Shown here piece after piece: positions 26,978-36,724 of a stretch of 64,000 nt of DNA (within the stretch, counting starts at the first letter, position 1; each line of letters begins with the position of its first letter). This DNA comes from Alteromonas sp. CI.11.F.A3 (GTDB lineage Bacteria > Pseudomonadota > Gammaproteobacteria > Enterobacterales > Alteromonadaceae). The translations under genes and the position numbers were made by a program. The notes under the pieces are model-generated. The model did not search any database. It saw nothing but the letters and a program-made list of their open reading frames with translations, and was not told the origin of the DNA. The stretch is from positions 806,001 through 870,000 of the forward strand of contig NZ_CP136708.1 in assembly GCF_032925565.1 (NCBI RefSeq). Reading direction: 5' to 3'.

Positions 26978-27013
26978 ATGCCACTTTCCAATTTTGGAAG
27001 TGGCATTTTTTTT
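26978..27013 (+). terminator. Intrinsic terminator after Oar-like receptor
   Basis: ATGCCACTTTCC pairs with GGAAGTGGCAT (one bulged T) around a short loop, followed by eight Ts. Confidence 0.9.
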
Positions 27014-27127
27014 ATCTTGTAAATCAACTTCTCTCTATGTTTCTCATCGCATTCCTTTTCTTTTTCTGATCTAACCATTGTCGCCATACGAACGAATAAC
27101 TAAATGAATTGTTCACATGGAGAACTT

Positions 27128-27811
27128 ATGTCGAAACATATATTGATGGTAATGACCTCACATGAATTATTAGGTGATACAGGCAATAAAACAGGAATGT
27201 GGCTGGAAGAGTTCGCGTCACCTTATTACGCGTTCAAGGATGCAGGGTATACCATCACCTTAGCTTCACCTATGGGCGGCCAAGTGCCAATCGACCCCAA
27301 TAGCTTGGCAGATGATGCCATGACCGACGATGCTATCCGTTATACAAAAGATGAGGTAGCACGAAGCGCAATGTCTTCAACAATTGTGTTGGAAGATGTT
27401 CGAGCAGATGAGTTTGATGCTGTGTTCTATCCGGGCGGCCACGGCCCGCTGTGGGACTTATCTGACAATACCCACTCCACAATGCTAATTGAAGATATGA
27501 TCAAAGCACAGAAGCCTGTAGGCGCTGTTTGCCATGCGCCTATCGTGCTTAAAGAAGTAAAACGTGCCGATGGCGAATTTTTCATTAACGGGAAAACCGT
27601 TACTGGCTTTTCGAATAGTGAAGAAGAGGCAATGGAATTAACCGAGGTTGTGCCTTACTTAGTTGAAGATGCACTCATTAGTAAGGGCGGTAAGTACGAG
27701 AGTACAGAGGACTTTGGCGTTAAAGTGTGTGTTGATGGTCTTTTGGTGACGGGGCAAAACCCAGCATCATCAGGACCCGCAGCAGAAGCGCTTATTAAGC
27801 TACTGTCGTAG
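27128..27811 (+). CDS. DJ-1/PfpI-family protein (type 1 glutamine amidotransferase-like)
   Basis: A 227-residue cytoplasmic protein of the DJ-1/PfpI superfamily, in the Hsp31/HchA-like branch. The nucleophile elbow is GAVCHAPIVL with the catalytic Cys; other conserved parts are LASPMGGQVPIDP, FYPGGHGPLWDL (with the family's GGHG) and a C-terminal TGQNPASSGPAAEAL. Relatives are chaperones, glyoxalase III or deglycase-like stress proteins. Start at 27128 is chosen because GGAG sits six bases upstream; the frame to 27104 lacks a site. Alone in its transcription unit. Confidence 0.9.
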   Translation: MSKHILMVMTSHELLGDTGNKTGMWLEEFASPYYAFKDAGYTITLASPMGGQVPIDPNSLADDAMTDDAIRYTKDEVARSAMSSTIVLEDVRADEFDAVFYPGGHGPLWDLSDNTHSTMLIEDMIKAQKPVGAVCHAPIVLKEVKRADGEFFINGKTVTGFSNSEEEAMELTEVVPYLVEDALISKGGKYESTEDFGVKVCVDGLLVTGQNPASSGPAAEALIKLLS

Positions 27812-27907
27812 TTTAATTCACTCACTTACACTACTTACTTAGTCCACACCGACTAAACAATAGCCGGTGCGCCAGTTTTATAGAACGTTTATACTGGCAG
27901 AAATAAG

Positions 27908-27974
27908 AAAACGCCGCTGACTGTGTTGTATCTCAGAAGACAGGGGATACAACATAGTACAAGCGGCGTTTTTG
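27908..27974. terminator. Long bidirectional terminator between DJ-1 gene and TonB receptor
   Basis: AAACGCCGCT (27908-27917) pairs with AGCGGCGTTT (27962-27971); inside, TGTTGTATC pairs with GATACAACA. It is flanked by A- and T-runs, so it works for both convergent genes. Confidence 0.88.
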
Positions 27975-27987
27975 CGTAAGTTACACG

Positions 27988-30588
27988 TTAGAAGCTAGCT
28001 TGAACGTTAAAGCTCATAGTGCGACCTAGTGGGTCATAAAGTGTGTCATCGAAACCGCGCCATTCGCCGGGCAAGTATTCTTCCAGCTCGTCAGTAAGGT
28101 TAGCGATGCCTGCTGATACTTTAACGTTATCGTTTACGTGATATGAAACCGTTACGTTATGTTTAAAGTAGTTATCCGCATAATCGTAAGAGGAGTAAAA
28201 GGTTTCTCCGTTGGCACCAATGAATAGTGTCCTCCAAGAGGCAGTCCACTTATCACCGTCTGTCCAATCTACAGTCAGGTTTGCGCGGTTATCAGGATAG
28301 AATAATTCACCCGCCCACTCAGTACCTTCTTCTTCGTAACTAAACACATGAGAATACTCAAGGTTAACCCCAAAATCCCCAATCTCAGTTGCTAAGTCGT
28401 AGTTGGCAGTAATATCAAACCCGTTTGTTGTCACTTCTGAGTAGTTAGTATAGCCCGATGTAATAGACGTAATTTTACCATCGCTATCACGTACGATACT
28501 GCTAGAAGTCCCATCTAAGTCTGCGGCAATTAAGTCTTCAACATCGATGTCTTCAATTTTGTTCTCATAGTCATACTGGTAATAAGACACTTCAAGTGAC
28601 AAATCATCCGTTACATCATAAACCACGCCTAGTGTAAGTGACTCAGAGTTTTCAGGACTAAGGTCTGGATTACCACCGTAGTAGGTTAGATGCTGTTGAC
28701 CCGATGAGCAGTAACTGTCATCGCTACCTGGGTTACCTAATGTATCGCAGTAGTAGGAGTCGTAGGCATCTGGGAAACCGTAAGAAATGGTCGCGAACAT
28801 TTCACTCATTGTCGGAGTACGGAAAGCTTCTCCCCAGCTAGCACGAAGTAATAGTGACTCAGTTGGACGCCAGCTGATACCTAGCTTGGGTACCGTATCT
28901 GAGAACTCTGAGGTTGAGATGCTAGCACCCGTATCGCCTTCAAGCTCGTAGCCGTCGTAACGAAGCGCGGCTGAGACTTCGACTTCATGAGGTAATTCAA
29001 TGGCAAGCTCAGTATAGTAAGACTGTCGTTCACGGCTTGCGTAAACGTCGTCACCGCCAGAACCGCCCGAGATAATGCCCAAACCCGATTCAGGATCAGA
29101 TACCTGTTCAAAATCAAGGTACGAGTACTCAGCGCCAAACACAGCACTCACTGTCATGAAGTTATTTGAGAAAAGCTGACCTGAAATGCTCCCATCAATG
29201 ATGTCGCGCATTTGGGTAGTTTGGTATGTACCAGTATGATCTGCGTTGGTTAAAAGCTCAGCGTTATAAGCATACCAATCATCGGTGCTAAGGCCTTGTA
29301 CGTTGAATAAATCGAGTTGCTCAGTATCAATTAAATCTTGTACAACGGTGTCATTAACCAAGTTGTAACCGAATACTTCTTCTTTTGCTGATGTGCGCTG
29401 GTAATAAACTTGCCAGTCCCACTCGTTTCCAGCAATTTCAGTATAACCTTCAAGGCCTGAAACCATTTCAAAAGTGGTTTTTTCAGTTTTAGTATCGCGC
29501 GTGCCCAAGCTAGAGGTGCGGAAATAAACCGAACCGTCTTGGCCATATGGGTTCATTGCATTATCGGCGTCGATAGTTAGCGAAGATGTAGAAACCGGGG
29601 TAGCAGCATAACGCGTATCTGTAGATGTCTGCATTGCAGAGAAGCGAGTGATGAGTTGTAAGTTTTCTGCCAACTCATATTCCACTTTTGTCATCAGTGA
29701 GTTTTTCTCAGTCGCGCCGTATAGCCATGTGGTATTGCCGTAATAGTAACCACAACGGTCTGACTCAACAGACGTATCTGCTACATCGCCACACAAATCT
29801 TCGTTGTAAAGAAATTCACCTGCATCTGAATCGTAGAAGTTTGCCACTGGGCTATAGGTTGAATAGCTATTTAGTGCATAGTCACCTGATACCGCAACAT
29901 CGCTAACTTCTTGTGTGTTTTCATGCTCGGCTATGAATACAATGCTGCCTTTGTCGCTGGTAACACCAGCAGAAAAATTGTACTTACTGGAATTACCACC
30001 GTCAGCACCTGGATCTTCAAAGCTATAACCTACATTTACGCCATCGAACTGTTTTTTGGTAATAATATTAATTACGCCTGCAACAGCATCTGAACCGTAT
30101 ATGGCCGATGCGCCATCGCGAAGAATTTCAATGCGCTCAACAATCGACATCGGGATCATCGACATATCAGAAGATGAACCACCATCGTACCCTAAACCAG
30201 GAAGGCGACGGCCGTCCATAAGAACGAGTGTTGCGCCTGCACCCAGACCACGCAAGTTTACTTCGCTTGAAGCTGAAGCACCGCTGCCGTAACCAGATTG
30301 GCCGCGAAACGAACCAAAGGTGTTAATTGAAGAGTTACGTAAAACTTGCGCTACCGATGTATCGCCAGATAACGCAATAGATTCAGCAGTAATAACAGTG
30401 ACCGGAGAAACTGACTCTAAATCCACTCGTTTAATCCGAGAGCCAGTAACTTGAATTTTTTCTACAGGTTCAGCTGAATTTTCGTCATCTGATTGTGCGA
30501 GGGCCATTGGCGCGACAAACATGGTAGCGGAGCCCGCCAGTACTATTCCGCGCTTCACAGCAGTGCTGAGTTTATTGGTGTTAAACAT
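27988..30588 (-). CDS. TonB-dependent receptor
   Basis: An 866-residue outer-membrane receptor. Signal peptide through MFVAPMALA, then the TonB-box-like region EPVEKIQVTGSRIKR, plug ~55-175 (PVTVITAESIALSGDTS, GAGATLVLMDGRRLPG, IERIEILRDGASAIYGSDA) and a barrel ending in Phe (SFNVQASF). Two Cys pairs in loops (around 265 and 620) could be disulphides. This iron-complex/vitamin-B12-like class in Alteromonas takes up siderophores, oligosaccharides or other compounds; the ligand is not evident. ATG preceded by AGGGGA. A dyad ATTACA-CGT-TGTAAT lies about 25 bases before the start and could be an operator. Confidence 0.93.
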   Translation of the reverse strand: MFNTNKLSTAVKRGIVLAGSATMFVAPMALAQSDDENSAEPVEKIQVTGSRIKRVDLESVSPVTVITAESIALSGDTSVAQVLRNSSINTFGSFRGQSGYGSGASASSEVNLRGLGAGATLVLMDGRRLPGLGYDGGSSSDMSMIPMSIVERIEILRDGASAIYGSDAVAGVINIITKKQFDGVNVGYSFEDPGADGGNSSKYNFSAGVTSDKGSIVFIAEHENTQEVSDVAVSGDYALNSYSTYSPVANFYDSDAGEFLYNEDLCGDVADTSVESDRCGYYYGNTTWLYGATEKNSLMTKVEYELAENLQLITRFSAMQTSTDTRYAATPVSTSSLTIDADNAMNPYGQDGSVYFRTSSLGTRDTKTEKTTFEMVSGLEGYTEIAGNEWDWQVYYQRTSAKEEVFGYNLVNDTVVQDLIDTEQLDLFNVQGLSTDDWYAYNAELLTNADHTGTYQTTQMRDIIDGSISGQLFSNNFMTVSAVFGAEYSYLDFEQVSDPESGLGIISGGSGGDDVYASRERQSYYTELAIELPHEVEVSAALRYDGYELEGDTGASISTSEFSDTVPKLGISWRPTESLLLRASWGEAFRTPTMSEMFATISYGFPDAYDSYYCDTLGNPGSDDSYCSSGQQHLTYYGGNPDLSPENSESLTLGVVYDVTDDLSLEVSYYQYDYENKIEDIDVEDLIAADLDGTSSSIVRDSDGKITSITSGYTNYSEVTTNGFDITANYDLATEIGDFGVNLEYSHVFSYEEEGTEWAGELFYPDNRANLTVDWTDGDKWTASWRTLFIGANGETFYSSYDYADNYFKHNVTVSYHVNDNVKVSAGIANLTDELEEYLPGEWRGFDDTLYDPLGRTMSFNVQASF

Positions 30589-30611
30589 TTTAATTCCCCT
30601 TGTCGAAGGTG

Positions 30612-30626
30612 ATTACACGTTGTAAT
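30612..30626. promoter_or_regulatory. Dyad ATTACA-CGT-TGTAAT upstream of TonB receptor
   Basis: A perfect six-base inverted repeat with a three-base spacer in the receptor leader. It may be an operator; no regulator is identified. Confidence 0.4.
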
Positions 30627-31234
30627 TACAAAGACGTTTATTAGTTTTTATTTTGAGCAGATGTTTTCTGTCGGGAGAATTAAGCACTTCGTCGTGCTGT
30701 TTGGCAATTTACAAAGTGTATAATTTGTTCTATTTAGACCTAATTTACTTTATTTATACGCAGAGTGATGAAACCTTTACGGTTCTATACATTGGTAAAA
30801 TAATTATTGCTTTTATCTCTCTTAATATTTATTTAAAGATAACGCTAAATATTAATTAAAAGAGAAATAAAAAATAATGTGAGGGTGTAAATAGTGTGCA
30901 GGTTTTGTGTGCAAATGGTGTAGGCCTGGCGAAGAATCGGCGCAGGTTTTACGCAGATTCAGTGTGGGTAAATCTGGCTTGAAGTAAAAGTGGGGGATAG
31001 CGTTTCAGTACAGGTAAAAAAGTGAGAGAAAGTTTCTGTAATTATAATTAATGATAATGTTATTGTTTTGGGTTTCAGAATTTATACGTTGGTGAATAAG
31101 AGGCGGTTTTTAGTGATGGTGATATTATTTAATTTTAAATTTTGCTTTTTTTATTTAAGGAAGGTTTTTGAATTTTATAATTAATTTCTAGTTTTCGAAT
31201 TCTTTACTTTTCTTTTCTTACTCTTTTCTAAGTC

Positions 31235-31243
31235 TGTGATAAT
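31235..31243 (+). promoter_or_regulatory. Extended -10 promoter element for the candidate small RNA
   Basis: TGTGATAAT fits the extended -10 form TGnTATAAT with one mismatch, seven bases before the proposed RNA 5' end at about 31250. No strong -35 is visible, as is allowed for extended -10 promoters. Confidence 0.4.
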
Positions 31244-31249
31244 TTAAAT

Positions 31250-31323
31250 GCACAGCTACCAAGTTGTTTTGTATCTCCCTGGTACAAATTCTTTACCGCC
31301 ATCTTGTGATGGCGGTTTTTTTT
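31250..31323 (+). ncRNA. Candidate small regulatory RNA
   Basis: A transcript of about 75 bases is suggested by an extended -10 element upstream and a strong intrinsic terminator: CCGCCATC (31296-31303), TTGT, GATGGCGG (31308-31315), then eight Ts. The T-run is only on the plus strand, and no plus-strand gene lies upstream, so the terminator needs an RNA of its own. A 5' hairpin TTTGTA/TACAAA (31268-31288) exposes a nine-base loop TCTCCCTGG, the kind of C-rich loop many small RNAs use to pair with Shine-Dalgarno sequences. It does not match any named RNA family I know. Confidence 0.5.
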
Positions 31324-31345
31324 GTTCAAAACTTAAGGCGGTGCC

Positions 31346-31810
31346 TTACACGTTCTCGAATAAGTCTTCTACCCGTTGGCGCAACTCTTCAATAAGTGTC
31401 ACGTCGGCTGGGGCGATAAAAATGGTATCGTCGCCCGCAATGGTACCGAGCACACCATCTTTTTTGCTTAATGAATCAAGTAAACGAGCAATAAGCTGCG
31501 CCGCACCTGGGCTGGTGCGAATAATTACCATCACATTATTATGCACAATATCGAGAACCAGCTGCTTTAACGGGCTTTTAGCCGTAGGCATGCCTAGCTC
31601 AGGCGGCAGGCAGTACACCATATCGCCGCGGGCATTGCGGGTACGTACCGCACCAAACTTACTTAGCATGCGAGAAATTTTAGACTGGCTAATATTGTCA
31701 TGACCTTGAGTTTTAAGGGCATCCACTATTTCACCTTGAGATCCATAGCTTTCCGCTTTCAAAATTTCTTTAAAGGCTTTAATCAGTTGCTCTTGTTTTG
31801 CGTTGGCCAT
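31346..31810 (-). CDS. argR: Arginine repressor ArgR
   Basis: A 154-residue cytoplasmic hexameric repressor of arginine metabolism that binds DNA with L-arginine as corepressor. N-terminal winged helix ~1-75 ([35 protein letters not shown]) and C-terminal oligomerisation/arginine domain with [13 protein letters not shown] [17 protein letters not shown] and [10 protein letters not shown], whose paired Asp residues bind arginine. Start ATG at 31810 has AGGA five bases upstream; the longer frame begins at a GTG. Divergent from mdh, an arrangement also seen in E. coli and Vibrio; a possible ARG box lies between them. Confidence 0.96.
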   Translation of the reverse strand: MANAKQEQLIKAFKEILKAESYGSQGEIVDALKTQGHDNISQSKISRMLSKFGAVRTRNARGDMVYCLPPELGMPTAKSPLKQLVLDIVHNNVMVIIRTSPGAAQLIARLLDSLSKKDGVLGTIAGDDTIFIAPADVTLIEELRQRVEDLFENV

Positions 31811-31897
31811 AGCATCCTGCACATCAGTTAGCGGTAATAAGTTAAATAATCATATATGTTATATTGTGCCTTACAGGTGACCTTTGCGCAATTTAAT

Positions 31898-31911
31898 TGC
31901 ATAATCATGCA
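31898..31911. promoter_or_regulatory. ARG-box-like dyad TGCAT-AATC-ATGCA
   Basis: It matches 8 of the 10 arm positions of the ArgR half-site pair TGAAT-N4-ATTCA and lies between argR and mdh, where argR autoregulation is expected. Such palindromes also arise by chance. Confidence 0.4.
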
Positions 31912-32042
31912 TGATAGTGAATATCGACGTAAAAATGCCTTAAATGGCCGTATTAAGACCATCAGATGATTGAGTTTTCCCCCGCGTTGCATTAGTGTGA
32001 CGTTCCGTTTAAATACGTGAGCAATCCCATAGGAGAAATGGT

Positions 32043-32981
32043 ATGAAAGTAGCCGTGTTAGGTGCTGCCGGTGGTATTGGCCAAGCGCTGTCTTTGTTGT
32101 TAAAAACACAATTGCCAGCTGGTTCTGAACTAGCGCTTTATGATGTAGCGCCAGTTGTTCCTGGTGTAGCTGTTGATTTGAGCCACATCCCAACTGCAGT
32201 AAAAGTAACCGGTCACGGTAAAGATGACCTAGCTGGTGCATTAACAGGTACAGACGTTGTTCTTATTCCTGCTGGTGTTCCGCGTAAGCCGGGCATGGAT
32301 CGTTCAGACTTGTTCAACATCAACGCTGGTATTGTTAAGAACCTTATTGAAGGTGTTGCTGACAACTGTCCAGATGCTTGTGTTGGTATTATTACTAACC
32401 CAGTTAACACAACAGTGGCAATTGCTGCAGAAACGCTTAAAGCGAAAGGCGTTTATAACAAGAACAAATTGTTCGGTGTTACTACCCTTGACGTAATTCG
32501 CGCAGAGACTTTCGTTGCTGAGCTTAAAGACGTAGACGTTGCTTCTGTACACGTACCGGTAATCGGTGGTCACTCAGGCACAACTATTCTTCCTTTGCTT
32601 TCGCAAGTTGAAGGTGTTGAGTTCTCTGATGATGAAGTTTCAAGCCTAACTACTCGTATCCAAAATGCGGGTACTGAAGTTGTTGAAGCTAAAGCTGGCG
32701 GCGGTTCTGCAACCCTATCTATGGGTCAAGCAGCTGCACGTTTCTGCTTATCATTGGTTGCAGCAATGCAAGGTGAGAACGTAGTTGAATACACTTACGT
32801 TCAAACTGACGACAGCGACGATGCTGCATTCTTCGCTCACCCTGTTCGCCTTGGTGCAAACGGTGTTGAAGAAATCTTGCCATACGGCGAGCTAAGCGCA
32901 TTTGAAGAAAAAGCGAAAAACGACATGCTTGAAGGCCTTCGTGGCGATATCAAGCTAGGCGTAGATTTCGTAACTGGCTAA
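32043..32981 (+). CDS. mdh: Malate dehydrogenase
   Basis: A 312-residue NAD-dependent malate dehydrogenase of the TCA cycle, exactly the E. coli length. The NAD-binding loop is [14 protein letters not shown]; substrate loop [12 protein letters not shown] with the catalytic Arg pair; ITNPVN; and the active-site His in [12 protein letters not shown]. The start ATG has AGGAG seven bases upstream. Strongly biased codons point to high expression. It is followed by a hairpin and a long terminator stem. Confidence 0.98.
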   Translation: MKVAVLGAAGGIGQALSLLLKTQLPAGSELALYDVAPVVPGVAVDLSHIPTAVKVTGHGKDDLAGALTGTDVVLIPAGVPRKPGMDRSDLFNINAGIVKNLIEGVADNCPDACVGIITNPVNTTVAIAAETLKAKGVYNKNKLFGVTTLDVIRAETFVAELKDVDVASVHVPVIGGHSGTTILPLLSQVEGVEFSDDEVSSLTTRIQNAGTEVVEAKAGGGSATLSMGQAAARFCLSLVAAMQGENVVEYTYVQTDDSDDAAFFAHPVRLGANGVEEILPYGELSAFEEKAKNDMLEGLRGDIKLGVDFVTG

Positions 32982-32991
32982 AGCTAAGAAT

Positions 32992-33010
32992 ATGGGAGCG
33001 CTGCTCCCAT
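32992..33010 (+). repeat. Perfect hairpin just after mdh
   Basis: ATGGGAGC, three-base loop GCT, GCTCCCAT. No T-run follows, so it probably protects the mRNA 3' end rather than terminating. Confidence 0.6.
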
Positions 33011-33014
33011 GTAT

Positions 33015-33130
33015 AAGGCAGGATTAGTAAGCTCTACACAAACACGCCGAGTATCCATCCATGGAGGCTTGGCAGCAGCATCCATGCTGCTGACAGTTTG
33101 TTACGCGCTTACTAATCCTGCCTTTTTGTT
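33015..33130 (+). terminator. 18-bp perfect stem enclosing a structured unit; probable mdh terminator
   Basis: AAGGCAGGATTAGTAAGC (33015-33032) pairs perfectly with 33107-33124 and is followed by TTTGTTT. The 74-base interior has its own perfect hairpin, CAGCAGCAT-CC-ATGCTGCTG (33073-33092). Confidence 0.7.
33043..33092 (+). repeat. Dispersed-repeat-like unit, copy 1
   Basis: Begins CACGCCGAGTATCCATCC and runs to the ATGCTGCTG hairpin arm. A diverged second copy lies about 108 bases on. Shared words are CACGCCG, TCCATG, AGGCT and GCATCC. This layout (short conserved lead, then a hairpin around GCATCC) is like extragenic repeat families of gammaproteobacteria. Confidence 0.55.
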
Positions 33131-33150
33131 TATGGCACCCGCATAATAGC

Positions 33151-33205
33151 CACGCCGTAAATACTTCCATGTAGGCTCCGCCACCGCATCCTTGGCAAGG
33201 GAGGA
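33151..33205 (+). repeat. Dispersed-repeat-like unit, copy 2 (diverged)
   Basis: Begins CACGCCGTAAATACTTCCAT, then TAGGCTCCGCC and GCATCCTTGG. It aligns with copy 1 in order and spacing, but the terminal hairpin is imperfect. Confidence 0.5.
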
Positions 33206-33291
33206 GCTACTTATTTAATTTCAACTCGTATATCGACCCTAACTTCACACTCAGGCGTACGATGCTGTTCTAGTTGGGCGTGGTAAGGGAC

Positions 33292-34092
33292 TTAATTGCG
33301 AACTCTATATAAGGTAAACGCCATGCTTTCTAGTGGTTTGTCCTTATAAACTGAATAAGCATAGCCGCTTAGAGAATCTGCTATTGGAAAAATAAACAGG
33401 AGGGAGTTGGCAAAGGTGGGATGTGATGTTTTAACGGTATATACGCTTCCTTCCTTATGAATATCTTCAGGGTTGAAACTCGTTTGATTGGTATAACTGC
33501 TACCATTTATAAACCGGACTAAACGGCCTTCTTTTTTTGGGTAAATCTCAATGCTTATGAGCTCATTTTTACCACTAATGCGCATTATTCCCACCCACAA
33601 GCCATAAATATCTTCAGTAGCCGAGTTGGCTAATTCTTCTATTGAGTCTCGGTATATATCTATAAAGTTGCGCACGGAAGATTGGTTCTTCTGCTTGTCC
33701 AATTGGTAGGTGTTACTCAAGATAGGTTTACCGTTTTTACGGGTAGTCGATTCTAATACTTTGTAACCGGTATCTATGTAGGGAGATAAAATTAGATGTT
33801 TAACATACCCTTCATCAAACGAAGGAAATGTTACTTCACAATTTAGCGTACTACATTTTATATCTTCATTATCAAATGGTAGCCGTCGGATATGACGAAA
33901 CGCATTGCCTATGCCAGCTTCAAACAGGAAGTGTTCCCCGTTTTCATTTATCTGGAGTAACTTATACTTATAGTCAGACTCACTGACGCCCTCCCATAAC
34001 CCAGGGGGCATAGTAAGGGGTTCGGATTGCGCCAACATAGACGTTAGCGCCAAGTAAAAGGTGAGAGTCAGGCTTGCAAGTAGTCTGTTCAA
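33292..34092 (-). CDS. Secreted protein of unknown function
   Basis: Not recognised. 266 residues with a clear signal peptide (NRLLASLTLTFYLALTSMLAQS). It starts with TTG at 34092, eight bases after AGGA; the next Met is inside the signal sequence, so TTG is favoured. The mature part begins PLTMPPGLWEGVSESDYKYKL and has two cysteines (IKCSTLNC) near residue 80, possibly a disulphide. Repeated phrases on sheet-rich context (FINGSSYTNQTSF, SLSGYAYSVYKDK) suggest a beta-rich periplasmic or surface protein. No neighbour gives a functional hint. Confidence 0.65.
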   Translation of the reverse strand: MNRLLASLTLTFYLALTSMLAQSEPLTMPPGLWEGVSESDYKYKLLQINENGEHFLFEAGIGNAFRHIRRLPFDNEDIKCSTLNCEVTFPSFDEGYVKHLILSPYIDTGYKVLESTTRKNGKPILSNTYQLDKQKNQSSVRNFIDIYRDSIEELANSATEDIYGLWVGIMRISGKNELISIEIYPKKEGRLVRFINGSSYTNQTSFNPEDIHKEGSVYTVKTSHPTFANSLLFIFPIADSLSGYAYSVYKDKPLESMAFTLYRVRN

Positions 34093-36619
<2,527 letters not shown>

Positions 36620-36645
36620 CATTCAGTATGTAATATAAACTCACT

Positions 36646-36673
36646 AAAAAGCCCGCTTTACGCGGGCTTTTTT
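36646..36673. terminator. Bidirectional terminator katG/ppc
   Basis: AAAAAGCCCGC, loop TTTAC, GCGGGCTTTTTT; serves the two convergent genes. Confidence 0.92.
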
Positions 36674-36724
36674 ATTTGTGCTATTTGTTTCAATAGCATG
36701 ATTATGTATCTATTAATTTAGGTA

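Larger units (their letters stand above)
30589..31345. other. Long AT-rich gap between TonB receptor and argR
   Basis: A 757-base gap without a convincing protein gene. Near the receptor it has a dyad (30612-30626). The middle (about 30640-31230) is AT-rich with nothing I can support. The right end has a promoter-like sequence and a hairpin set read as a small RNA (31250-31323). Confidence 0.6.
32982..33291. other. Repeat-rich gap between mdh and a secreted protein gene
   Basis: A 310-base gap holding, from left to right, an eight-pair hairpin (32992-33010), an 18-pair terminator stem (33015-33124) enclosing one copy of a dispersed-repeat-like unit, and a second diverged copy (33151-33205). 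No gene is seen. Confidence 0.7.

Noticed and set aside
31248..31703. Open frame on the plus strand opposite argR
   Set aside because: Antisense to argR; its start coincides with the proposed small RNA, and the terminator at 31296-31323 would cut it early.
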